Source of the DNA: SFHK01 sp963618055
GTDB taxonomy: Bacteria; Bacillota; Clostridia; Christensenellales; Aristaeellaceae
Reading direction: 5' to 3'
DNA length: 64,000 bases
Assembly: GCA_963618055.1 (NCBI GenBank)
Contig: CAVERI010000001.1
Coordinates: 59,763-123,762, forward strand
The notes beneath the pieces are model-generated. The model was not told the DNA's origin and searched no databases. It saw only the letters and a list, made by a program, of their open reading frames with translations. Below, piece after piece: positions 23,488 through 31,912 of this stretch. The position numbers and the translations under genes were made by a program. How positions within the stretch are numbered: the first letter of the stretch is position 1; each line of letters begins with the position of its first letter.

Positions 23488-25089
23488 ATGGCACAGTATC
23501 AGGCGCTGTATCGCGCGTGGCGGCCGGATCGGTTCGAGGACATCTGCGGGCAGGAGGCCATCACAAAGACGCTCCGGCGGCAGATCATGTCCGGCCATAT
23601 CGCCCACGCGTATCTGTTCTGCGGCAGCCGCGGAACCGGCAAGACTACCGCAGCCAAGGTGCTGGCACGCGCCGTGAACTGCCAGCATCCGGTGGACGGC
23701 GAGCCGTGCGGTGAATGCGACGTGTGCCGCGAACTCAAGGACGAGCGCACGATGGACGTGCTCGAAATCGACGCCGCCAGCAACAACGGCGTGGACGAGG
23801 TGCGCCTTCTGCGCGACCGCATCGTCTACCCGCCCACGGTGGGCAAATATAAGGTGTACATCATCGACGAGGTGCACATGCTGTCCACCAGCGCGTTCAA
23901 CGCGCTTCTGAAAACGCTGGAGGAGCCGCCCGCCCACGCCGTGTTCATACTGGCCACGACGGAGCCGCAGAAGCTCCCCGCCACGGTGCTTTCCCGCTGC
24001 CAGCGGTATGATTTTAAGCGCATTCCCGCTTCGCTGATCGTTTCGCGCATGAAGGTCATCCTGAACGGCATCGGCCGCGAGGCCGACGACGACGCGCTTC
24101 AGGAAATCGCCGCCGCCGCCGAGGGCGGCATGCGCGACGCGCTGTCGCTGCTGGATATGTGCCTAAGCTACGCACAGGCGACGGTTTCGGCTTCCCTCGT
24201 GCGCGAGGTGCTTGGCACGACCGGGCGGGAATTCATGTTCGCCTTCGTCGGCGCGCTGGAAAAGTCCGACGCGGGCGAGGCGCTTCGCCTGATCGACAAG
24301 TCGATGCGCGACGGCCGTGACGCGCAGGTTTTCGCGCGCGAAACCGCCGCGCACATGCGCCTATTGATGATGGCGCGCTTAGTTGGAAACGACCTTGCCG
24401 CGCTGGCGGAAATCACGCCGGAGGACGCTGCGCGGTTTGTGGAGCAGTCGCAGCTTTTCGAGCGCGAGCGGCTGACGCGCGCGATGGAGCTGTTCATCCG
24501 CGCGGAAAGCGATATGAAATGGGTTTCGAATCCGCGCTCGATTTTGGAGCTGTGCGCCGTGCGCGCCGCGCGGATTTCGGAGGAAAAGAGCGTCGCCGGG
24601 CTGACCGAGCGCATCGAGGCGCTGGAAAAAGCGCTGGCCGCAGGCACGGTGCTGCCCGCCTCCGCCGCGCCCGCGGCAAAACCTGCCGCCGCGCCTGCGA
24701 AGGCGGATAAGCCGGTGGAAAAGCCCGCCGTGCCCGAAGTCAAAGCGCCCGCCTCCGAGGAGGAAAAGGTGTTCACCGGCGCGATTGAGAAAATCTGCGC
24801 CGAAACGCCCAGCATCCGCGGCTATCTGCGCGATTTGAAGCTCGTGGGCATCGACGGCGACGTGATCCATACCCGGCTGGACGGCAAGGCCAACTTCCAG
24901 AAGCAATTTCTGGAGCGCCGCGCAGACACCATCGGCAAGGCGCTTTCGGAGGCGTTCGGCCGTCCGCTCAAGCTGAACATCACCACGGCCGACGCGGCTG
25001 CGCGCCCCGGCGGAAAGGGCATGTCCGGCCGCGACCTGTCCACCTCCTACGACATCTTTGGCCGCGACAAGGTGGAGCTGATTGATTGA
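23488..25089 (+). CDS. dnaX: DNA polymerase III subunit gamma/tau
   Basis: DnaX is the motor of the clamp loader that places the sliding clamp on DNA. The 533-residue protein has Walker A G-S-R-G-T-G-K-T (46-53), a zinc knuckle C65-C74-C77-C80, and Walker B V-Y-I-I-D-E-V-H. The sensor/SRC motif L-S-R-C-Q-R-Y follows, and an Ala/Pro/Lys-rich linker (about 385-430) leads to a tau-like C-terminal domain. I see no canonical A-AAA-AAG slippery site, so a programmed-frameshift gamma form is not supported. The usual neighbours ybaB and recR are absent; instead an AKR gene precedes it. Confidence 0.96.
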   Translation: MAQYQALYRAWRPDRFEDICGQEAITKTLRRQIMSGHIAHAYLFCGSRGTGKTTAAKVLARAVNCQHPVDGEPCGECDVCRELKDERTMDVLEIDAASNNGVDEVRLLRDRIVYPPTVGKYKVYIIDEVHMLSTSAFNALLKTLEEPPAHAVFILATTEPQKLPATVLSRCQRYDFKRIPASLIVSRMKVILNGIGREADDDALQEIAAAAEGGMRDALSLLDMCLSYAQATVSASLVREVLGTTGREFMFAFVGALEKSDAGEALRLIDKSMRDGRDAQVFARETAAHMRLLMMARLVGNDLAALAEITPEDAARFVEQSQLFERERLTRAMELFIRAESDMKWVSNPRSILELCAVRAARISEEKSVAGLTERIEALEKALAAGTVLPASAAPAAKPAAAPAKADKPVEKPAVPEVKAPASEEEKVFTGAIEKICAETPSIRGYLRDLKLVGIDGDVIHTRLDGKANFQKQFLERRADTIGKALSEAFGRPLKLNITTADAAARPGGKGMSGRDLSTSYDIFGRDKVELID

Positions 25090-25115
25090 CAATGCTTTCC
25101 ATTTTGTGGTATACT
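25086..25115 (+). promoter_or_regulatory. Promoter of the SARP-like regulator gene
   Basis: -35 TTGACA (25086-25091) overlaps the dnaX stop. -10 TATACT (25110-25115) follows with an 18-nt spacer. Confidence 0.8.
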
Positions 25116-25172
25116 TAGCCAAACGTTCCCTCTAATATCTGTTACATGCGCATTTTGAAAGGATTTTCATCG

Positions 25173-26384
25173 ATGATTGAGGTTTCGCTTCTGGGGAAGT
25201 TCGAATTTCTCGTGAACGGCAAAAACGCCGAGTATCTGCTGTCCTCCACGCGCAAGGGCAGCCAGATGCTGCTTTACCTGCTGCTGAATTTCGGCCGTCC
25301 GGTCAGCTCCACCACGCTTTATGAGCTGCTGTGGCCGAACGAAACCAGCGCTAACCCGGAAAGCGCCCTCAAAACGCTGGTCAGCCGCACGCGCGGCATG
25401 CTGACCGATTTTGATCCCGACCTGCGCAGCTGCATCTCCACCGACCACGGCGCGTACCGCTGGAATACGGAGCTGGACGCGCGCATCGACGTGTTCCTGT
25501 TCGAGAGCGCAAGCAGCGTGATTCTGAACGCAAATGAGGCCGACGGCGAGGTTCACGAGGCCATTCATCAGCTTCTCGCGGCATACGGCGGCGATCTGGT
25601 CGGCGGCCGCGAGGAGGACGGCTGGCTCATCTCCCGGCGCACGTTCTACCACAGTCTGTTTCTTCAGTCGGTCGATCATGCCCTGACGCTGCTGCGCGCA
25701 AAGGGCGAATACGAGCAGATGATTCGCGTGTGCCGCGCCGCTCTGGACGTGGACGCTTTCGAGGAAACGCTTCATACGAACCTGATGGAGGCGCTGGTCA
25801 AGACCAACCGCAGCAGCGAAGCTATGGCACAGTACCGCCACCTGAACAACCTGCACAACAGCTTCCTTGGCATGCGCCCAACCGAAAATCTTCAAAGCTA
25901 TTATGAGCTTGTGGGACGCACGGAGCAGTCGCTCACAACCGATCTCAACGCCGTGCGCCGTCATCTTACCGACAGCCAGAATCCCCCCGGCGCGTTCGTA
26001 TGCGATTACAGCATCCTGCGCGACGTATATCAGCTTCAAATGCGCAATTTTGAGCGCTTCGGCGTTTCCATCTATGTGGCGCTGATCATGCTTACCCCTG
26101 TTTCACAGTCGCCGGTCGACGCCCTTTCGCAGGATCGAGCCATGCATCAGTTGCTTTCCACCATGATCTCCTGCCTGCGCAAGGGCGACACGATCGCCCG
26201 CTACAGTCCCTCGCAGTTCGTGCTGCTTCTTCCATCCGTAAACGCTTCGACGGGCAAAATCGTCATGAACCGCATTCGCAACGCCTATTACAACGGTCAG
26301 GTAAATCCGGCGCTTGTATTTTCCTACAAGCTGTTGCCGGTGAAGGATGAAACTACGAATCAAAAGGAGGGCTTTCTCGAATGA
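25173..26384 (+). CDS. SARP/BTAD-type transcriptional regulator with C-terminal degenerate GGDEF-like domain
   Basis: This 403-residue protein starts with an OmpR/PhoB-type winged helix (about 1-95; E-L-L-W-P-N-E, K-T-L-V-S-R-T-R). A bacterial transcriptional activator helical-repeat domain follows (about 100-245, ending Y-R-H-L-N-N-L), and then a C-terminal domain of about 130 residues. This last part has the shape of a GGDEF domain (R-K-G-D-T-I-A-R-Y then Q-F-V-L-L-L-P) but reads S-P-S-Q-F where the enzyme would have G-G-D-E-F. It should therefore be a non-catalytic sensor. It overlaps the sugar isomerase gene by 4 bp, which suggests control of carbohydrate use. The ATG at 25173 has AAAGGA 9 nt upstream. 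Confidence 0.82.
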   Translation: MIEVSLLGKFEFLVNGKNAEYLLSSTRKGSQMLLYLLLNFGRPVSSTTLYELLWPNETSANPESALKTLVSRTRGMLTDFDPDLRSCISTDHGAYRWNTELDARIDVFLFESASSVILNANEADGEVHEAIHQLLAAYGGDLVGGREEDGWLISRRTFYHSLFLQSVDHALTLLRAKGEYEQMIRVCRAALDVDAFEETLHTNLMEALVKTNRSSEAMAQYRHLNNLHNSFLGMRPTENLQSYYELVGRTEQSLTTDLNAVRRHLTDSQNPPGAFVCDYSILRDVYQLQMRNFERFGVSIYVALIMLTPVSQSPVDALSQDRAMHQLLSTMISCLRKGDTIARYSPSQFVLLLPSVNASTGKIVMNRIRNAYYNGQVNPALVFSYKLLPVKDETTNQKEGFLE

Positions 26385-27352
26385 AACTCGGTATCAGCAG
26401 TTACTCCCTGAACAAGCGCCTGCGCACCGGTGAGATGGACATCTTCGACGTCATCGACTGGGCGAAGGCGCACGACTGTGCCCACCTCGAACTGGTTCCC
26501 TTCAGTCTGCCGCTTCTGAACGCGGAGGGAAAAATTGACTACGACTACGTGAGCCGCATTCGCGACAAGGCGCAGTCGGTCGACCTGCCCCTGTCCGTGT
26601 TCTCGCTCAACGCCTGCGTCATCAAGCCCACCGAGGCCGAACGCCGCGCCGAAATCGAGCGCATCAAGATGTACATGGATATGGCGCACTTCCTTGGCAT
26701 GAAGAAAATGCGCCACGACACCTGCTCCGGCCAGCATCCCGAGGGAATCAACACGCCCGAGCAGTTTGAAAAGGACTTCCCCGTCTTCGTCGCCGCCATT
26801 CAGGAGCTGGCCGACTACGCGAAGTCCCTCGGCATGAACACCACGCTCGAAAATCACGGCCTGTACGTGAACGGCGCCGACCGCCTGATCCGTCTGGTGA
26901 ACGCCGCCGGGCGCGACAACGTGCGCATGACCATCGACACCGGCAACTACCTGTGCGTGGATGACGAGCCGGAAACCGCCGTCAAAAAGTGCGTGGGCTA
27001 CGCCGACATGATTCACCTGAAGGATTTTTACATCCGCAAAAAGGATCGCATGCTCCCGCAGGACGGCATGTACACCGCCGGCGCAAAGGCCGCGCCGCGT
27101 CCCATGCCCACGCCGGAGGAGCTCAAAAAGATGCCGCCGCGCCTTGGCTACGTCGGCACAGCGAGCGGCCGCCATATCCTGCGCGGCGCGATTCTGGGAC
27201 AGGGTGATCTGGACATTTGGGCGATTCTCAAGACCCTGAAGGACGCGGGCTACGACAAGGAGGTTTCCATCGAGTTCGAGGGCATGGAGGACTGCGAGGC
27301 CGCGACCGAAATCTGCCTGAACACCGCCCGTTACATCTGGGAGCGCGTATAA
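26381..27352 (+). CDS. Sugar phosphate isomerase/epimerase family protein (AP endonuclease-2-like TIM barrel)
   Basis: This 323-residue xylose-isomerase-like TIM barrel has metal-ligand positions visible in L-E-N-H (about residue 164-167), I-D-T-G-N-Y (about 187-192), H-L-K-D-F (about 212-216) and S-I-E-F-E-G near the end. Enzymes of this fold isomerise or epimerise sugars, inositols or keto-acids; the substrate is undetermined. It is translationally coupled (ATGA) to the SARP-like regulator. No other sugar genes follow directly. Confidence 0.88.
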   Translation: MKLGISSYSLNKRLRTGEMDIFDVIDWAKAHDCAHLELVPFSLPLLNAEGKIDYDYVSRIRDKAQSVDLPLSVFSLNACVIKPTEAERRAEIERIKMYMDMAHFLGMKKMRHDTCSGQHPEGINTPEQFEKDFPVFVAAIQELADYAKSLGMNTTLENHGLYVNGADRLIRLVNAAGRDNVRMTIDTGNYLCVDDEPETAVKKCVGYADMIHLKDFYIRKKDRMLPQDGMYTAGAKAAPRPMPTPEELKKMPPRLGYVGTASGRHILRGAILGQGDLDIWAILKTLKDAGYDKEVSIEFEGMEDCEAATEICLNTARYIWERV

Positions 27353-27430
27353 TCCCCTGCGCGGACGGAGCGTTCTTCCAGTAAAGCCGAAAGCGTCCGC
27401 TTCGTCCGCGTGTGCGTATAACAAACTTCT

Positions 27431-27491
27431 TATCCAAAACACTTGGATATCGTTGACACCGCCCCCTTTTCAGCGTATGATGGCTATCATA
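27431..27491 (+). promoter_or_regulatory. AEC transporter promoter with two candidate operators
   Basis: -35 TTGACA (27453-27458) and -10 TATGAT (27476-27481) have a 17-nt spacer. An inverted repeat TATCCAA-N5-TTGGATA (27431-27449) sits just upstream of the -35. A second, TATGAT-GGCT-ATCATA (27476-27491), covers the -10 and the start site. Both look like repressor or activator sites. Confidence 0.65.
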
Positions 27492-27513
27492 TACGGAAAT
27501 GGGGGCATTTATT

Positions 27514-28560
27514 ATGGAATCGGTTCTTGAGGCCTTGCAGATTGTTCTTTCCATTTTTGCCATGATCGCCATGGGCATGCTGCTCACCCAGCTCAAATGG
27601 GTCGGCGAAAAGGAGGCCTCGTTCCTCTCGCGCTTCGTCATTCGCGTAGCTCTTCCCGCGACAATCATCACCAACATGTTCGGCAAGTTCACCGCCGAAA
27701 GCCTTGTCGGCATGGTCGCCGGGCTGATCGCCCCGATGATCGGCCTTCTGCTCGGCATGACCATCGGCTATTTTGCCGCGAAGCTCTTAAAAATCGAGCG
27801 CCGCCGGTTCGGCGCGTTTGTGGTGCTGTTCACCTTTTCAAACAGCATTTTTATCGGCCTGCCCGTGTGCCGCGCGCTGTTCGGCGAGGAGGCCGTGCCC
27901 TATACGCTGATTTACTATATCGCCAACACGTCCCTCTTCTGGACGATCGGCTATTCCATGATGACCCGCGACGGCGGGCGTGCGAAGGAGGCGCGTTCCT
28001 ATCGCACGATTCCGGCCTACTGGCTTTCGAAGCAGAAGGACGATCCCCGCTTCATTCCCACGAAGAACGCGCTGCGCTTTCTGGGAAAGACCATCCCCGT
28101 GCCCCTCGTCTGCCTGATTATCAGCTCCATCTGCGTGCTTCTGCGCATTACGCTGCCCTCGTTCCTCATGTCCGCGGCAAGCTATATCGGCGGCTGCGTT
28201 ACGCCGCTTTCGCTGATCTACACCGGCTATATCCTGATGCGCATGGTTCATAATCACAATTTCCGCTGGGAAAAGGGCTATCTGGCCATCTGCGCGGGAA
28301 AGTTTCTGCTGGTTCCCGTGGCGAACATCCTGCTGCTCAGCCTTCTTAAGCTGATTCCCTCCATGGCGGAGCTTCTCAACCCCACGATGGTCGGCGCGCT
28401 TGTGATTCAGGCCTCGATGCCCGCCATGACGCAGACCACCATCGTCGAGGGCACTCTTGGCGGCGACGACGAATATGTCGCGGGCGCGACGGCGCTGACG
28501 ACGGCGCTCTCCATGGTGTTTATACCGGTGTATATGTACGTTGTCACAAATCTGCTCTAA
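27514..28560 (+). CDS. AEC (auxin efflux carrier) family transporter
   Basis: This 348-residue integral membrane protein has about ten helices in two repeats of the AEC fold, including the F-S-N-S-I-F-I-G-L-P crossover motif at about 110-119. Bacterial AEC proteins transport malate, malonate or other organic acids, or act as efflux carriers. The ATG at 27514 has GGGGG 9-10 nt upstream; an earlier ATG at 27499 has no ribosome-binding site. It is monocistronic, with its own regulated-looking promoter. Confidence 0.9.
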   Translation: MESVLEALQIVLSIFAMIAMGMLLTQLKWVGEKEASFLSRFVIRVALPATIITNMFGKFTAESLVGMVAGLIAPMIGLLLGMTIGYFAAKLLKIERRRFGAFVVLFTFSNSIFIGLPVCRALFGEEAVPYTLIYYIANTSLFWTIGYSMMTRDGGRAKEARSYRTIPAYWLSKQKDDPRFIPTKNALRFLGKTIPVPLVCLIISSICVLLRITLPSFLMSAASYIGGCVTPLSLIYTGYILMRMVHNHNFRWEKGYLAICAGKFLLVPVANILLLSLLKLIPSMAELLNPTMVGALVIQASMPAMTQTTIVEGTLGGDDEYVAGATALTTALSMVFIPVYMYVVTNLL

Positions 28561-28589
28561 GGATTTTTCCAAATCCCACCCGAGCAATC

Positions 28590-28618
28590 TTGAAAAATTT
28601 ACGACAATATGATTTAAT
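28590..28618 (+). promoter_or_regulatory. Candidate promoter of the E2-like gene
   Basis: -35 TTGAAA (28590-28595) and -10 TTTAAT (28613-28618) are separated by 17 nt. An alternative TATACT lies at 28624-28629. Confidence 0.5.
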
Positions 28619-28650
28619 ATAGGTATACTTTTTGACTGGGAGGGATTCCC

Positions 28651-29583
28651 TTGTTTGGACGCAGATCAGACGGTCACCGGCTGGATCACATCGATCCCAT
28701 CGTTCAGTTTATGCCCTATATCATGCCCACGCGCAACGACGCCATGAACATGATTACCGAGTATGTCGACTACGACCCCATCGCCGATTACATCAAAAAG
28801 CGCTCGAAGGAGGGCGTGAAGATTTCCTTCACCGCGCTGATTGTCGCGGCTTATACGCGCGCGATTGCGGAATACCCGGCGCTCAACCGCTTCATCATGA
28901 ACAAGCAGGTTTTCGCGCGCAACACCATCAACGCCTCCCTCACCGTTCTGCGCAACGCCAAGGATAAGAACAACCTTGACGAGGCGCTGATCAAGATGAC
29001 CTTCAAGCCGGAGGCGACGGTGGACGAGGTGGCCGAGCAGATCAACCGTCTGACCGCCGACGCGGTAAACGAGGACGCGGATAACGGCACGGCTGACTTT
29101 GCCGGGAAGATCATCAAATTCCGCCTGCTGGTGCAGCTGGTTGTTGCACTGGCCCGCCTGATGGATCGATATGGCGTCCTGCCGAAGGCGCTGTATGACA
29201 TCAGCCCCTTCCATTGCAGCATGTTCATCACCAACGTGGCCTCCATCGGCCTGTCCACCATCTACCACCATCTGTACAACTTCGGAAACACGTCCATTTT
29301 CATCTCGCTGGGCAAGTTTGAACGCAAGGCCGTGCCTACGCACGACGGCGTACAGTCCAAAACCGTGATTCCGCTGGGCATCGTTACCGACGAGCGCATC
29401 TGCGGCGGCGCAAGCTACGCGCAGGGACTGATGTACTTCAAAAAGCTCCTCCTGCACCCGGAGCTGCTGGAAGCCCGCCCCGAGCATGTCAACTACGACT
29501 ACGACTTCTCCGACTGGCAGAAAAAGCAGGACGCGAAAGCCGCGAAAAAAGCCGCCAAGCTGGCCGCCAAGGCAAAGAAGTAA
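28651..29583 (+). CDS. Stand-alone 2-oxoacid dehydrogenase E2-like acyltransferase-fold protein
   Basis: This 310-residue protein resembles the catalytic core of dihydrolipoamide acyltransferases/CAT, without lipoyl or E3-binding domains. It contains the core segment C-S-M-F-I-T-N-V-A-S-I-G-L (about 189-201) and the C-terminal T-D-E-R-I-C-G-G-A (246-254). The latter aligns with the D-H-R-x-x-D-G active-site motif but has Glu for His and Gly for Asp, so the normal acyl-transfer chemistry is doubtful. The tail is a Lys/Ala repeat. No E1 or E3 genes are nearby. The start is TTG at 28651 after GGGAGGG. The function is unknown. Confidence 0.78.
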   Translation: MFGRRSDGHRLDHIDPIVQFMPYIMPTRNDAMNMITEYVDYDPIADYIKKRSKEGVKISFTALIVAAYTRAIAEYPALNRFIMNKQVFARNTINASLTVLRNAKDKNNLDEALIKMTFKPEATVDEVAEQINRLTADAVNEDADNGTADFAGKIIKFRLLVQLVVALARLMDRYGVLPKALYDISPFHCSMFITNVASIGLSTIYHHLYNFGNTSIFISLGKFERKAVPTHDGVQSKTVIPLGIVTDERICGGASYAQGLMYFKKLLLHPELLEARPEHVNYDYDFSDWQKKQDAKAAKKAAKLAAKAKK

Positions 29584-29601
29584 TTCTCCCATCTATACAA
29601 T

Positions 29602-29636
29602 CAGCCGCCGCGTTTCTCCGCGACGGCTGGTGTTTT
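29602..29636. terminator. Terminator after the E2-like gene
   Basis: CAGCCGCCGCG (29602-29612) pairs with CGCGACGGCTG (29619-29629), with one mismatch. TTTT follows at 29632. It lies between convergent genes. Confidence 0.8.
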
Positions 29637-30582
29637 ACTTGATTCGAATCATCTTTTCTTCAAACGAAGCGACGCTTCCATAACGCAGTTTCTCCAAAAG
29701 CGCCTCCTGCGTATCAAATGCTTCGGGGTATTCGCCATCGTCTCTCAGCTTCCCTTCGCCGAGGATTTTATCAAAATGCATATGTACGCCGTCCTCGGCC
29801 TGATAAAACACGATGCGTTCGCTGTGGCTTCGATTGACATAGGCGGCAATCACGTTTCCCACCGGCATGGGCGCGAGAAACGCCATCACGCCGCGCAGGC
29901 GCCATTCAGTTCTTTGAATCCGCAGGCTGTCCTTCCCCGCGCGGCTGGCGAAAATCAGCATTGCTGCCAATGAAAGCGCAAACGTAACCGCCACGCAGCT
30001 GGTAATTCGCCAGTCTCGCGCCGTCATATCTGGAAAATCTCTGCCGCCAGTGCCGATGACTCCCACCGCGATGCTGCCGAACATGCACAGCGCCGCGGCA
30101 GCCACGAGCAGGATCTTGCGCAAACGTCTGCGTCTGAACGCCCGGAGCTCTTCTCGAAGCCGCGCCGCCGCTTCCTCCGTAGGCTCGTCACGCGCGAGCA
30201 GAGCAAGGATTTCTTCGCGCATCAGAAGCGCGTTTTCCATCTTCGGGAACACATACCTCCGTCCGTCCGCGTCCAGAAGGATAAGCGTATCTCCAAATTC
30301 ATTCACATAGGCCAGCTGCTCCGCAGGCAGAGAGAAGCGCCGGTGCAGATTCGTCTGTCCCTCGACGCGCTCATCCGACACGCGCAGCCGCATGCCGCGC
30401 ATCAAACATGCGTAAACCGCGAACGCCACCGCGCCAGCCAGAAAAAGGACAGCCAGCGTGATCAAAAACTCCTTTTCCCATTCTCCATTCCAAGCGCAGG
30501 CCGCGCATACGGCGGAAAAGAACGCGCAAAAGAGCATGCCCAGCACGTTTTCCCTTTGCGGGTGTCGAAATTCTGCTTCCAT
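29635..30582 (-). CDS. Hypothetical membrane protein with PH-like soluble segments
   Basis: I do not recognise this 315-residue protein. Two N-terminal helices (about 12-30 and 38-60) are followed by a soluble stretch (65-150) with an alternating beta pattern and an Arg/Glu-rich helix. Two more helices (about 158-178 and 192-212) and a C-terminal soluble domain follow. The layout resembles YcxB/PH-like domain membrane proteins, but no signature is clear. It follows the S41 protease gene behind a terminator and has its own AAGGAGGAAGGA site. Confidence 0.65.
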   Translation of the reverse strand: MEAEFRHPQRENVLGMLFCAFFSAVCAACAWNGEWEKEFLITLAVLFLAGAVAFAVYACLMRGMRLRVSDERVEGQTNLHRRFSLPAEQLAYVNEFGDTLILLDADGRRYVFPKMENALLMREEILALLARDEPTEEAAARLREELRAFRRRRLRKILLVAAAALCMFGSIAVGVIGTGGRDFPDMTARDWRITSCVAVTFALSLAAMLIFASRAGKDSLRIQRTEWRLRGVMAFLAPMPVGNVIAAYVNRSHSERIVFYQAEDGVHMHFDKILGEGKLRDDGEYPEAFDTQEALLEKLRYGSVASFEEKMIRIK

Positions 30583-30595
30583 TCCTTCCTCCTTA

Positions 30596-30635
30596 TAAAA
30601 ATTCGCCGCCGTCTTCTCAATGAAAAGGCGGCGGC
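30596..30635 (-). terminator. Terminator after the S41 protease gene
   Basis: On the minus strand GCCGCCGCCTTTTC pairs with GAGAAGACGGCGGC with one mismatch and a G-U pair. AATTTTTAT follows. It sits just before the hypothetical membrane protein gene. Confidence 0.75.
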
Positions 30636-30657
30636 CTATGCTTTCGTCGACCGGGAA

Positions 30658-31896
30658 TCAGGCTCCAATCTCCTTCAGAAGCACGTCATACGCGGTTTTC
30701 AGCTGGTTATCGTTGTCCATATCCGGCGCGTAGATCGACGCGTCGTAGCTTTCGTCCAGCTCCACAACCACATCCGGCGTCACGCCCTCCCCGTGGATCG
30801 AGCGGCCCTTTGGCGTGAAATAACGGGAGGTCGTCAGCTGCATGCCCGCGCCGTCGGACGGGAACTCGTACTGCGTCTGCACGATGCCCTTTCCGAACGT
30901 CTGCATACCGACGATCTTCGCCACGCCGTAATCCTGAATTGACGCCGCGAAAATCTCGGACGCGCTGGCGGACATCTCGTTCACAAGCACCACCATGGGA
31001 ATTTCGCAGTGCTCGGCGTCCGAATAATAGCTTTCGCGCCGTCCATTGCGATCCTCGGTGTACACAATCAAGCCCTCCGGCAGCACCATGTCGCAAATAT
31101 CCAGACAAATATCCAGCTGGCCGCCGGTGTTGGAGCGCACGTCAAAGATGATGCCGCGCACGCCCGCCTCCTCAAACGCGTTCAGCGCCTCGCGCACGCC
31201 GGACACCGCGTCGCCGAAGAACTCATACAGCACGAGGTAGCCCACGTTGCCGTCGAGAATCTGGTATTCCACGCGGTTGACGCTGACGTTGTTGCGCTCG
31301 ATGTCCAATTCCAGCGTCTGCTCCCTGCGCAATATGCTCAGCCGCACATACGTGCCCGCCTCGCCCTTGATGCGCGCGGTCGCCATGTTCATGGTCTCCG
31401 TCGTTTCTGCGGAAACCGCCTCGCCGTCCGCGGACAGGATCACGTCGCCGGGCAGAAGCCCCGCCGCCTGCGCCGGGCTGTTTTTGAACACGCGCAGTAC
31501 AACCAGCCGTCCCTGCTTATCGGAGGAAACCAGCATGCCGACGCCGCAATACTGCCCATTGTGATCCTCGTACATCTTGGCGAGATCCTCGGGCGTGTAA
31601 TAGAACGTGTACGGGTCGCCGACGCTTTCCATCATGCCGTCAATCGCGCCCTGCACCAGCGTGTCGGAATCCAGCTCCTCGTAATATTCGCCCATCAGGC
31701 GCTGGTAAACCTCCTCCAGCCGCGCGTAGCGCTGCGCCGTTTCGTATTCCTCCTGCGTGGTCACGTGCAAGGGCGATTCCACGCCGGCGCTGGCGTTTTG
31801 AAGCGCCACCGTCAGGCTGACGCTGACCGACGCCACCGCGCACACGGCGCATATGGCCGCCACAATGGCCAGAGTTTTCCGGGAGATTTTCGTCAT
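30658..31896 (-). CDS. S41 family C-terminal processing peptidase
   Basis: This 412-residue protein is anchored by one N-terminal helix (about 8-32), with an extracytoplasmic protease of the CtpA/CtpB family. A PDZ domain spans about 110-195 (Y-C-G-V-G-M-L, P-A-Q-A-A-G-L-L-P-G-D). The catalytic Ser lies in N-E-M-S-A-S-A-S-E (about 308) and Lys in T-F-G-K-G (about 333). In spore formers a related protease, CtpB, cuts SpoIVFA during sporulation; whether this is that protein or a general Ctp cannot be settled. It is 17 bp downstream of the CdaR-type regulator gene and likely in the same operon. Confidence 0.93.
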   Translation of the reverse strand: MTKISRKTLAIVAAICAVCAVASVSVSLTVALQNASAGVESPLHVTTQEEYETAQRYARLEEVYQRLMGEYYEELDSDTLVQGAIDGMMESVGDPYTFYYTPEDLAKMYEDHNGQYCGVGMLVSSDKQGRLVVLRVFKNSPAQAAGLLPGDVILSADGEAVSAETTETMNMATARIKGEAGTYVRLSILRREQTLELDIERNNVSVNRVEYQILDGNVGYLVLYEFFGDAVSGVREALNAFEEAGVRGIIFDVRSNTGGQLDICLDICDMVLPEGLIVYTEDRNGRRESYYSDAEHCEIPMVVLVNEMSASASEIFAASIQDYGVAKIVGMQTFGKGIVQTQYEFPSDGAGMQLTTSRYFTPKGRSIHGEGVTPDVVVELDESYDASIYAPDMDNDNQLKTAYDVLLKEIGA

Positions 31897-31912
31897 TTCG
31901 TTTCTCCTCAGC

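Noticed and set aside
24590..24660. Programmed frameshift site in dnaX
   Set aside because: Only a run of five A (GAAAAAG) is present. The A-AAA-AAG heptamer and a following stem-loop were not found.
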